Part shown: positions 1-7,949 of the stretch, piece by piece
Layout: every line of letters starts with the position of its first letter
How positions within the stretch are numbered: the first letter of the stretch is position 1
Assembly (NCBI GenBank): GCA_041746415.1
Contig: JBGTHB010000062.1
Location: forward strand, 1 to 30,938
DNA from: JBGTHB01 sp041746415
GTDB taxonomy: Bacteria; Pseudomonadota; Gammaproteobacteria; Coxiellales; Coxiellaceae
Direction of reading: 5' to 3'
DNA length: 30,938 bases
Notes under the pieces: model-generated
What the model was told of the DNA's origin: nothing
Seen by the model: only the letters and a program-made list of their open reading frames with translations
Database searches by the model: none
Position numbers and translations under genes: made by a program

Positions 1-474
1 GCCCACAGCAAAACGCCAATCAAAGCGCAATGCCACATAACACATGGTACCAATCAACGAAACAATAATGGCTAAAATACCATTGGTCATCAGTGTCTTG
101 CCGACCTGCGGGCCAATATAACTGAGCGAACCCACCTTAGCACCTGGTATAGCTGCAATTAAATCATGCTTTAATTTATCTTGCGATTCATTGGTGTGCG
201 GCCCCACCCGAATTGAAAAATCTTTAGCACTATAAGCCTGAACCACAGCCTGTGTGAAACCTGCTTGTTGTAATGATTGACGAATAACACCTGCATTTGT
301 GGGTTGCGCATAAGTCACTTCAACTTGCGTACCACCCGTAAAATCCAAGCCCAAATTTAAATGAAAAATAGCTAACGATAAAATTGAACCAATAATGATA
401 ATCGATGAAAAAATCGCCGCCCATTTGCGCTGGCGCATAAAAGGAATTTTGGTGTTAGATTTAAAAAACTCCAT
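1..474 (-). CDS. secF: Protein translocase subunit SecF, N-terminal part (cut by window edge)
   Basis: The first 158 codons are present, reading leftward off the window from an ATG at 474-472. SecF works with SecD in the inner membrane and uses the proton gradient to help SecYEG finish protein export. The translated N terminus has a short cytoplasmic start, one hydrophobic helix at about residues 18-40, then the SecF signature GLDFTGGT and the start of the periplasmic domain. A second hydrophobic stretch begins before the edge. The start codon lies one base after the secD stop, with AGGGA in the end of secD as ribosome site, so the two are translationally linked. The identity is firm; the rest of the gene lies outside. 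Confidence 0.95.
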   Translation of the reverse strand, partial: MEFFKSNTKIPFMRQRKWAAIFSSIIIIGSILSLAIFHLNLGLDFTGGTQVEVTYAQPTNAGVIRQSLQQAGFTQAVVQAYSAKDFSIRVGPHTNESQDKLKHDLIAAIPGAKVGSLSYIGPQVGKTLMTNGILAIIVSLIGTMCYVALRFDWRFAVG

Positions 475-475
475 G

Positions 476-2362
476 TTATTTTCCCTGCTCAGCATTGGGT
501 AAACGAATACCAATGGATAATTGTTTTACTTGACGATTACCATAAATTAAATTGACGATGCCACGGGTAAAGAATATCGCTGTCATCATCGAAGTAATTA
601 AACCAATAATTAATGTCACCGCAAAGCCTTGCACTGGTCCTGAACCCAACACTAATAACACCGTCGCCACAATTAATGTTGTAACGTTCGCATCCACAAT
701 GGTTGAAAACGCACGCTCATAACCGGCATAAATGGCCGCTTGGGGCGACATGCCGTTACGTAATTCTTCACGAATACGCTCATTGATTAACACATTGGCA
801 TCAACGGCCATACCCACCGTCAGCACTATACCCGCGATAGAAGGTAACGTCAGTGTTGCCCCCAATAATGATAAAATCGCAATAATAAACACAATATTTA
901 ATATCAATGCCACATCAGCGACTACGCCAAACAAGCGATAATAAAATAACATAAATAATATAACCATCAATGAACCAATTTCAGTTGATAGCACACCCAT
1001 GTGAATATTTTCTTTACCCAAACTTGGGCCGACCACACGTTCTTGCACAAAACTTACTGGTGCTGGATAAGCACCAGAGCGCAGTAAAAGTGCTAAATTT
1101 TGAGCGTACTGTGATGATTCTAAATTCGTAATTTGAAAGCGCGCACCTAAAGCTTCTTGAATGTTGGCCACATTAATTACGCGTTCAGATTGTTTTTGTC
1201 GTTCAATCACTTTGCCATTTTCTAAACTTTTAATAGTGTTTGTTTCAATATAAACAACAGCCAACGGTTTATTGACATTTTGCGCGGTAATTTTATTAAA
1301 CTGTGACACATCACTACCACCCACTTGCACCGATACCGCAGGACGACCATCTTCACCAATAATGCTTGAAGCGTTGGTGATGTCACTGCCTTTTAAAATT
1401 ACTTGGTTTTTAAGCAATACCGGACCATTGTCTGTTTGAAATAACTGATCACCAAACGGCACCACGCCCGTTTTTGCCGCGGCATTCGCGTCGCCTTCGG
1501 TATCAACTAATTGCAAACGAATCGTTGCCACTTTACCAATAATGTTTTTAGCGCGCGCTGTGTCTTGGATGCCCGGCAAATCCACACTAATGTGATCCGC
1601 ACCTTGTTGTTGGATAACTGGTTCGCCCACACCGAGTTCATTAACCCGTTTACGCAGAATAAATAAGTTTTGATCAATAGCGTATTCACGCATTTTTTGT
1701 AAATTTTCTGCAGACACTTCACCCACAATTACGGGTTCGCCATTTTGCGTTTTAGCGGTGAAGGTATAATTAGGAAATCGCTGCGCCAAAAAAGCCAGCG
1801 CTTTTTGCTGGTTGTCTGTTTTTTCAAAGCCAATCACTACGCCTTTAGTGCCAAGGTTGTCTAAATGTCGATAGCGAATTTCTGCCGTACGCAATTCACG
1901 ACCAAAGGATTGAATATCGCTTTGCTGATCGTGTTCAACTAACGCGGCGCTGTTTACATATAACAAAAAATGAATACCACCACGCAAGTCCAAACCCAGG
2001 TTCATTGGTTTAGCGCCTATGGCTTCTAACCAAGCGGGTGTTTTTGAAGCGAGATTAAGCGCTACCGAGTAATCCGGGCCTAATACTGCTTGAATCACAT
2101 CTTGCGCTTTTAATTGCTCTTCGGTATCCGCAAAACGCACCAGCGCAATTTGTTTTTGTGCCGTTACAGAAAGAAACGAAATATTTTGCTGCTGCAAGGT
2201 TGAAGTAACTTTTTGGATTACAGCCGCTGCAATTGGCGCACCATTTTTATTGGAAAGCTGAATCGCTGGATCCGAACCAAATAAATTAGGCAACGCATAA
2301 ATAACACCGATCACAATCAGCACAATCATTAATACATAGCGCCAAGGTGAATAGCGATTCAC
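476..2362 (-). CDS. secD: Protein translocase subunit SecD
   Basis: A 628-residue protein, close to the usual 600-620 for SecD, the inner-membrane partner of SecF in proton-driven late-stage export. An N-terminal membrane helix lies at about residues 8-25. The family motif LGLDLRGG is at 122-129, followed by the large periplasmic P1 domain. Five or so hydrophobic segments fill about residues 455-605, including GMAVDANVLI, whose Asp belongs to the proton-relay region described for SecD. It sits between yajC (12 bases upstream) and secF (one base downstream), the standard order. Nothing looks broken. Confidence 0.97.
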   Translation of the reverse strand: MNRYSPWRYVLMIVLIVIGVIYALPNLFGSDPAIQLSNKNGAPIAAAVIQKVTSTLQQQNISFLSVTAQKQIALVRFADTEEQLKAQDVIQAVLGPDYSVALNLASKTPAWLEAIGAKPMNLGLDLRGGIHFLLYVNSAALVEHDQQSDIQSFGRELRTAEIRYRHLDNLGTKGVVIGFEKTDNQQKALAFLAQRFPNYTFTAKTQNGEPVIVGEVSAENLQKMREYAIDQNLFILRKRVNELGVGEPVIQQQGADHISVDLPGIQDTARAKNIIGKVATIRLQLVDTEGDANAAAKTGVVPFGDQLFQTDNGPVLLKNQVILKGSDITNASSIIGEDGRPAVSVQVGGSDVSQFNKITAQNVNKPLAVVYIETNTIKSLENGKVIERQKQSERVINVANIQEALGARFQITNLESSQYAQNLALLLRSGAYPAPVSFVQERVVGPSLGKENIHMGVLSTEIGSLMVILFMLFYYRLFGVVADVALILNIVFIIAILSLLGATLTLPSIAGIVLTVGMAVDANVLINERIREELRNGMSPQAAIYAGYERAFSTIVDANVTTLIVATVLLVLGSGPVQGFAVTLIIGLITSMMTAIFFTRGIVNLIYGNRQVKQLSIGIRLPNAEQGK

Positions 2363-2374
2363 AACGACTCCTTG

Positions 2375-2731
2375 TTAATTAGCAGCGTCCATAGTGCCTT
2401 TTGGTAATACCGAAGCAATCGAGCTTTTTTGAATGGTGATTTCTGTATCTTTACTAATACGCACCACTAAAAAATTATCCCGTAAACGTGTAATTTTAGC
2501 CACAATACCGCCGGCCGTTAAAATTTCATCACCCACAGTTAATTTTTCTAATAATTGTTTTTGTTGTTTAGCGCGTTTTGATTGCGGACGGATCAAAACA
2601 AAATAAAAAAATACAATAATTAATAATGGTAACAGGAACATAGACCATGGACTGGATGGATGCGCTGCTGCTGTGCCCGTTGCAGGTGCTGCAAAAGCTG
2701 TGCCAACCCCAAGTAAACTTAATAATGACAT
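2375..2731 (-). CDS. yajC: Sec translocase accessory subunit YajC
   Basis: A 118-residue single-span inner-membrane protein that associates with SecDF. A hydrophobic helix at about residues 28-48 is followed by the typical basic stretch beginning RPQSKRAKQQK and a small beta-rich cytoplasmic domain containing VGDEILTAGGIVAKI. Size, topology and the position between tgt and secD all match the classical gammaproteobacterial operon. The Ala/Pro-rich N terminus before the helix is ordinary for the family. Confidence 0.95.
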   Translation of the reverse strand: MSLLSLLGVGTAFAAPATGTAAAHPSSPWSMFLLPLLIIVFFYFVLIRPQSKRAKQQKQLLEKLTVGDEILTAGGIVAKITRLRDNFLVVRISKDTEITIQKSSIASVLPKGTMDAAN

Positions 2732-2732
2732 A

Positions 2733-3827
2733 TTAACCTAACCTCTTATAAAACTGTTCAACAACGGCGTCTAATGTACCGTTTTCAAGCCCAGAGCGCA
2801 ATCGCTGCATCAGCTTTTGATAATAATAAGTGTTATGCAACGAATGCAGTGTAGCAGCTAAGATCTCGCCACAGCGATACAAATGATGCAAGTAAGCACG
2901 TGAATAATGTTGGCAGGTGTGGCACTCACACTCAGGATCAAGTGCACTCAAATCATTTTTATATTGTGCGTTCTTAATGCGCACAATGCCCTGACTTGTG
3001 AACAAATGGCCATTACGTGCATTGCGTGTTGGCATTACGCAATCAAACATATCAATGCCACGCAACACGCCTTCAACCAAATCTTCGGGTTTACCTACAC
3101 CCATTAAATAACGTGGCTTGTGGCTGGGCATTTTAGGCGTGATAAAATCCAGCACCTTAAACATTTCTGCCTTAGGTTCTCCTACCGATAAACCGCCAAT
3201 GGCATAACCATCAAAACCAATCGCAGTTAAACCAGCGAGGGATATTTCACGCAAATCTTCGTGCATACCGCCTTGAATAATACCGAATAACGCGCTGGCA
3301 TGATCAGCGTGAAAATCTCGACAACGCTTGGCCCAACGCAAACTGAGTTCCATGGATTTTTTTGCCACGGCGTGATCAGCCGGATAAGGCGTGCATTCAT
3401 CAAACACCATAATAATGTCAGAATTGAGCGTATGCTGCATCGCTATGGATTTTTCAGGGGTTAATTCAATTAATGCGCCCTCTAACGGCGACCGAAATAC
3501 CACGCCCTGCTCACTGATTTTACGCAACTCACCCAAACTAAAAACTTGAAAGCCACCCGAATCGGTTAAAATGGGTTGTTGCCAATTCACAAAGTTATGC
3601 AAACCGCCGTGTTGTTGTATCACCTCTTGACCTGGTCGCAACATTAAATGATACGTATTACCTAAAATAATTTGCGCACCGGAGCTTGCTACTTGTTCTG
3701 TCGTTAACGCCTTGACCGTGCCATAGGTTCCCACCGGCATAAAAGCGGGCGTTTCAATAATGCCACGCGCGAAAGTCAATTGACCGCGCCGTGCTTGACC
3801 TTGGGTTTTCATTAACTCAAACTGCAT
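2733..3827 (-). CDS. tgt: tRNA-guanine(34) transglycosylase
   Basis: This enzyme exchanges guanine 34 in GUN-anticodon tRNAs for preQ1 in queuosine synthesis. With the start at 3827 (peptide MQFELMKTQGQ) the protein has 364 residues and begins like other bacterial Tgt proteins. The open frame continues 27 codons further upstream, but that stretch resembles no Tgt N terminus and would run into the divergent transporter gene, so it is left out. Visible motifs are ILTDSGGFQVFSLG, FDECTPYPAD, the catalytic aspartate region GIDMFDCVMPTRNARNG, and the zinc site CxCxxC followed by a His (CECHTC...YLHHL). It is the first gene of the tgt-yajC-secDF operon. No strong Shine-Dalgarno is visible before the chosen start. 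Confidence 0.95.
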   Translation of the reverse strand: MQFELMKTQGQARRGQLTFARGIIETPAFMPVGTYGTVKALTTEQVASSGAQIILGNTYHLMLRPGQEVIQQHGGLHNFVNWQQPILTDSGGFQVFSLGELRKISEQGVVFRSPLEGALIELTPEKSIAMQHTLNSDIIMVFDECTPYPADHAVAKKSMELSLRWAKRCRDFHADHASALFGIIQGGMHEDLREISLAGLTAIGFDGYAIGGLSVGEPKAEMFKVLDFITPKMPSHKPRYLMGVGKPEDLVEGVLRGIDMFDCVMPTRNARNGHLFTSQGIVRIKNAQYKNDLSALDPECECHTCQHYSRAYLHHLYRCGEILAATLHSLHNTYYYQKLMQRLRSGLENGTLDAVVEQFYKRLG

Positions 3828-3863
3828 GCGGCGCTTTATATCATAGTTCAAGGGAATAACGAA

Positions 3864-5084
3864 GTGACACAACTCACACAGGAAATGACTCCGCTCGTCC
3901 ATTGCCAAAAACCCAATTTAGTTTGCTTGATTCTACTTATCAGCTTTCCCTCTGTTGCCACGGTATTAATTAGCCCCGCTATGCCTGCCATCGCTGCCCA
4001 TTTTCACGTTTTGAAAAATTATGCCCAGCAACTCATTACCATCTACATTGTGGGTTACGCCTTCGGCCAATTAATTTATTCACCTTTCGCTAATCGTTAT
4101 GGCCGCAAAACAGCTATTTATCTTGGTATAGGTCTGTATTTATTAAGCTGCTTAATCTGTTTATCCGGCATTCACAGCAATCACCTCAATTTAATTATTA
4201 TTGGCCGCTTATTTATGGCGCTCGGTTCAGCGGTTGGATTTGTAATGAGCTTTACTATTATTAATGATTTTTACCCACCTCAACATGCCCGGCCTATTGT
4301 CAGCTATTTAGTTTTAGCCTTTGCCATTATGCCTGCCATTGCAGTTGCTATCGGCGGCTTCATCACCACCCACTTTTCATGGCAAGAGTGTTTTTATTTT
4401 TTATTTTTCTACGGCATCTTTATTGCCATGGTCAGTGTATTTCTACCTGAAACTTTACCTCAAAGGGATCACAACGCACTGCGTTTAAATCAACTCGTAA
4501 AAACTTACGCTCAAGCTTTCAGTCATAGTCCACTTGTTGTTTTTTCAATGATATATGGTTTGTTAGCCGCATTTATTTATATTATCGCGACAGCCGGACC
4601 ATTTATTGGTATCAAACGTTTAGGTATGGATCCAAGCTTATATGGTTTATTGATGTTAATCCCCTATAGCGGACAAGCTATAGGCGCCCTGCTGGCAGCA
4701 CAACTTAATAAATATTTTTCATCTTACAGCATTGTTTTCATCAGTTTTTGTAGTGTAGCAATGGGTGCTGTTTTATTATTAATTTGCGTTGCCTGTCATT
4801 GTCTGAATAATTTTACGTTTATTATGTCATTATTTTTTGTAATGGCCGGATTACCCATTGGCTATAGCAGCACCAGTGTGATGGCATTAGCCAATTACAA
4901 CGATAAAGCCACTGGCTCAGCGATTTTATCATTTATCGCCATGGGGATGGCCATGCTCACCACCTTCACTCTCACCGCCTTGCCGGATCAAAATCCGTTT
5001 ACCATGCCGTTGTTGTTTCTTGCTATTTTAATCATTAACTTAATATTATTTTGTTATGCCAAAGCGCGTTTTGTCCAGATTTAA
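3864..5084 (+). CDS. MFS transporter, Bcr/CflA-type drug-resistance family
   Basis: A 406-residue inner-membrane protein with about 12 hydrophobic segments, a usual size for the major facilitator superfamily. The loop between helices 2 and 3 carries the MFS motif A variant FANRYGRK, and the overall pattern resembles the Bcr/CflA proton-driven multidrug group. The substrate cannot be told from sequence. The start is a GTG at 3864 with AGGGA at 3850-3854 about nine bases before it. An ATG at 3885 is possible but has AGGA almost touching it. It diverges from tgt with only 36 bases between the two starts, so their promoters must overlap each other or the neighbouring coding sequence. Confidence 0.85.
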   Translation: MTQLTQEMTPLVHCQKPNLVCLILLISFPSVATVLISPAMPAIAAHFHVLKNYAQQLITIYIVGYAFGQLIYSPFANRYGRKTAIYLGIGLYLLSCLICLSGIHSNHLNLIIIGRLFMALGSAVGFVMSFTIINDFYPPQHARPIVSYLVLAFAIMPAIAVAIGGFITTHFSWQECFYFLFFYGIFIAMVSVFLPETLPQRDHNALRLNQLVKTYAQAFSHSPLVVFSMIYGLLAAFIYIIATAGPFIGIKRLGMDPSLYGLLMLIPYSGQAIGALLAAQLNKYFSSYSIVFISFCSVAMGAVLLLICVACHCLNNFTFIMSLFFVMAGLPIGYSSTSVMALANYNDKATGSAILSFIAMGMAMLTTFTLTALPDQNPFTMPLLFLAILIINLILFCYAKARFVQI

Positions 5085-5132
5085 AGCGTATTTAGCTATT
5101 TTTTATAGTTAAGTGTTGCACTAAATGAAACA

Positions 5133-5193
5133 AACTGTTTCCCTAACAACTGTTTATGCCTAACTTGTTTTTTTGTTAGGGTTAGGACTAACC
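5133..5193 (+). promoter_or_regulatory. Leader with direct repeats and alternative hairpins before the SPFH gene
   Basis: The untranslated stretch holds two direct repeats, AACTGTTT plus CCCTAAC at 5133-5147 and AACTGTTT plus ATGCCTAAC at 5148-5164. Two copies of GTTAGG follow at 5175-5180 and 5181-5186. CCTAAC 5159-5164 can pair with GTTAGG 5175-5180 around a T-rich loop, and CCTAAC 5142-5147 can pair with the second copy, giving nested stems. A competing stem, GGTTAG/CTAACC, lies at 5180-5193. It could be an operator or an RNA switch; no known riboswitch family is recognised. Confidence 0.4.
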
Positions 5194-5212
5194 GCACCAC
5201 AGGAGAAATTTT

Positions 5213-6793
5213 ATGCGAAAAGCAGACGAACCAGCAGTATCAGCAGGCTATCAATTACTTGAAGAAACGGGCCAGGCAAGTGCGCCACGCGAAGAAAAAA
5301 GTGCGTCCTTGCAAAAATCTCAACCCATTTCACATAAAGTAGACTTTTTAAAACCTAATGTGCTTTCACGAGATCATTTTGCTACATTTGTAAATACTTC
5401 TGGATTACGAACTGACACAAGCAAAGCAACTTACTCATTCTTATCAACTTTATACTGGCTAGCTGGCTGCGGAGCCTGTTGCTTTCAAGTTTTACGTGAC
5501 AATGGCCCAACACAAGTAACTTTAGGACGAGACTGGAGAAATAATGTGTATGCTGATACTAGCCCAGTAACACGAATGCTTTCGTGCTTAACTCCCATTA
5601 CTGACCAGTTCGATTTCTCAGACTTTACACGAGTTAATAGTAATATTCACCATCTCTCAAAAGATGATATTCATCTAGTTCATGTTCCGCCAGGAAAATA
5701 CGGTAAAGCAATTATTGATAACAAACCCTTGTTACTGACTGCAAGTGATGATGGGGGTTATCATGCTTTTAAAACAGCGAATTTCCGCTTTGAAGGATTA
5801 GAAGATACCAATACAGATGTTATTCATGTTGGTAATGCGTATGTAATCAATGTCAAACGTGGTTTTGCTGTAGTTGGCAACGCACCAAACGCTGAAAACG
5901 AAAATGAGAAATTCTTTATATTACGTGAAGGTTTTTATACACTCCGATCAGATGTTGTTAAATTGAATAAAACGCCAGTAAAAACAACACTCATCCAAAA
6001 AGCACAAACATTGAAAGTATCTACTTTCGAGCCAATTGAGTTGGACGTATCTATTTCATTAGCTTACAAAATTGCCCTTGATAAGGCTTTAACGAAATTT
6101 GACTACACCAATTTACAAGACGAAATCACTTTTTTTGTTGAACAACATGTGCAAACTGCAGTTTCAGCAATTATCCGTGATTTAAAATATACCGAATTAA
6201 TGAGCTTTCAAGCCGCTAAATCTGGTGAAACGTTAACTAGAGGAAGCATAGCAGTTAACCCTGCACCAGCAAGATCACAAGAAGAAAAAGGTCAAGCTAA
6301 TAGCCAGCATACTTCTTCGAGTCCTTTTGAAAACATCAGCGCCCAAATAAAATCAAAACTTGAAAATGCATTTAGAGATCATGGAGTTGATGTAGATGGT
6401 TTTCGCATAGCGGATGTCAAAGTAAGCGATCCACGTTTACGAGAAAAATTTCAAGGACAAAACGAACAAGTGGTTGAGCGACGAGCTGCTTTGTCAGCCG
6501 CTACAGTTGAACGCGAAACAACCGTAACTAAAGCAAGCGCAGACGCTGATAAAATGCGTATCGCTGCTGAAGGATATGCACAATCTGAAGCGATTCGCGC
6601 ACAAGCAGACCGTGATGCAATGTTGGTGCGTGATGAGGCAATGAAAGGAGCATCATCTGCCGCCATTCGACAAGCTTTATTTGGTGCAGCACGAGATGCC
6701 TTGCCACACGGTGCCACGGTTATTATCAGTGATGGTAAAGGGATAGTAGACGGAGTTGCCGCATCTCTGCTAGGCATGAGAAATCAGCAATAA
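5213..6793 (+). CDS. SPFH (stomatin/prohibitin/flotillin) domain protein
   Basis: A 526-residue protein of the band-7 superfamily, membrane-associated scaffolds that organise microdomains and often bind proteases. The first 70 residues are polar. A Cys-containing hydrophobic stretch lies at about residues 76-93 (FLSTLYWLAGCGACCFQV) and could anchor it. The SPFH core covers roughly 205-410, with an unusual Ser/Gln-rich insertion near 345-375. An Ala/Glu/Arg-rich coiled-coil of flotillin type follows (VERETTVTKASADADKM). A good ribosome site AGGAG lies seven bases before the ATG. It appears monocistronic, between a structured leader and a hairpin. The flotillin-like fold is clear, the cellular role is not. 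Confidence 0.8.
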   Translation: MRKADEPAVSAGYQLLEETGQASAPREEKSASLQKSQPISHKVDFLKPNVLSRDHFATFVNTSGLRTDTSKATYSFLSTLYWLAGCGACCFQVLRDNGPTQVTLGRDWRNNVYADTSPVTRMLSCLTPITDQFDFSDFTRVNSNIHHLSKDDIHLVHVPPGKYGKAIIDNKPLLLTASDDGGYHAFKTANFRFEGLEDTNTDVIHVGNAYVINVKRGFAVVGNAPNAENENEKFFILREGFYTLRSDVVKLNKTPVKTTLIQKAQTLKVSTFEPIELDVSISLAYKIALDKALTKFDYTNLQDEITFFVEQHVQTAVSAIIRDLKYTELMSFQAAKSGETLTRGSIAVNPAPARSQEEKGQANSQHTSSSPFENISAQIKSKLENAFRDHGVDVDGFRIADVKVSDPRLREKFQGQNEQVVERRAALSAATVERETTVTKASADADKMRIAAEGYAQSEAIRAQADRDAMLVRDEAMKGASSAAIRQALFGAARDALPHGATVIISDGKGIVDGVAASLLGMRNQQ

Positions 6794-6816
6794 TAATTTT
6801 TAGCAGTAGCTTATTA

Positions 6817-6839
6817 TTGGCCAGCTCAAAGCTGGCCAA
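6817..6839 (+). terminator. Perfect 10-bp hairpin after the SPFH gene, likely terminator or pause
   Basis: TTGGCCAGCT, loop CAA, then AGCTGGCCAA form a perfect GC-rich stem 24 bases after the SPFH stop codon. The usual run of T is absent downstream (CTAATTGAAAA follows), so efficient rho-independent termination is uncertain. It lies just before mnmA and could also shape that mRNA leader. Confidence 0.5.
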
Positions 6840-6880
6840 ACTAATTGAAAATTCCCACTCAAACGCGCACAATCGCGCCC

Positions 6881-7948
6881 ATGCGTGACAAAACAAAAGT
6901 GATAGTCGGACTTTCTGGCGGCGTTGATTCTGCTGTCAGTGCTTTATTGCTGCAACAGCAGGGTTTTGCTGTGTCCGCTATGTTTATGCAAAACTGGCAG
7001 GCGGAACGGGATGATCCTTACTGCACCGCCGAGCAAGATTTAACCGACGCGCGTGCGGTGTGCGATGATCTTGGCATTGAACTCAGTGTCGTCAATTTCA
7101 GCCAACAATATTGGGATCAAGTATTTCAATATTGTTTAGATGAATACGCCAAAGGTCGCACGCCTAACCCAGATATTTGGTGCAACAGTGAAATTAAATT
7201 CAAAGTGTTTATGCAACACGCGATGCAACACGGCGCTGATTTTTTAGCCACTGGGCATTATGCGCGCGTTAGAAAAAATAAGGATAAATATGAACTGTTG
7301 CGTGGTTTAGATAGCAAAAAAGATCAAAGTTATTTTTTGCATGCGTTAAATCAGCAGCAACTAGCGCATTCTATTTTTCCACTCGGTGAGTTAGAAAAAA
7401 CTGTCGTGCGCCAACTTGCCAGCCAAAACCATTTCATTAATCACAACAAAAAAGACAGCACCGGTATTTGTTTTATTGGCGAGCGTAAATTTAAAGATTT
7501 TTTAAGTCAGTTTATTTTAGCTAAACCCGGCAATATGGAAACGCCCGATGGCAAAATCGTTGGCAAACACGATGGCGTGATGTTTTACACCATTGGCCAA
7601 CGCAAAGGTTTAAATATTGGTGGTCGACGTGAAGCAGACGAAAAGCCATGGTACGTGATTGATAAAGATGTAAAACGCAATGTGTTGATTGTCGGCCAAG
7701 GCCACGACCATCCATTATTATATTCCGCTGCACTCACGTGTGAAAATGTGCACTGGATAAGCGGTGTTGCCCCTGCCCTGCCCTTGCAATGCACGGCCAA
7801 AATTCGTTACCACCAAGATGACCAAGCATGTGTCGTTAACGCCCAACACCAAGTTGAATTCGCTGTGGCGCAACGCGCTATTGCACCAGGACAATCCATC
7901 GTATTTTACCAACATGAAATTTGCCTCGGTGGAGGCATCATAAAATAA
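6881..7948 (+). CDS. mnmA: tRNA-specific 2-thiouridylase MnmA
   Basis: This cytoplasmic enzyme adds the 2-thio group to wobble U34 of Lys, Glu and Gln tRNAs, using ATP and sulfur relayed from IscS/Tus proteins. It carries the PP-loop GLSGGVDS at residues 10-17, the catalytic cysteine in NPDIWCNSEIKF (C101) and the second in STGICFIGER (C197), the usual pair. The ATG at 6881 gives 355 residues, near the family norm. The frame is open back to a TTG at 6845, but those 12 residues have no family counterpart and neither start has a clear Shine-Dalgarno. The mfd start follows one base after the stop, so the two genes are probably co-transcribed. Confidence 0.95.
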   Translation: MRDKTKVIVGLSGGVDSAVSALLLQQQGFAVSAMFMQNWQAERDDPYCTAEQDLTDARAVCDDLGIELSVVNFSQQYWDQVFQYCLDEYAKGRTPNPDIWCNSEIKFKVFMQHAMQHGADFLATGHYARVRKNKDKYELLRGLDSKKDQSYFLHALNQQQLAHSIFPLGELEKTVVRQLASQNHFINHNKKDSTGICFIGERKFKDFLSQFILAKPGNMETPDGKIVGKHDGVMFYTIGQRKGLNIGGRREADEKPWYVIDKDVKRNVLIVGQGHDHPLLYSAALTCENVHWISGVAPALPLQCTAKIRYHQDDQACVVNAQHQVEFAVAQRAIAPGQSIVFYQHEICLGGGIIK

Positions 7949-7949
7949 T

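Noticed and set aside
3828..3908. 27-codon N-terminal extension of Tgt
   Set aside because: It resembles no Tgt N terminus and would overlap the transporter start.
6451..6777. 108-codon minus-strand frame inside the SPFH gene
   Set aside because: It is an antisense shadow of the Ala/Glu-rich coiled coil, with a Ser/Ala-rich peptide and no ribosome site.
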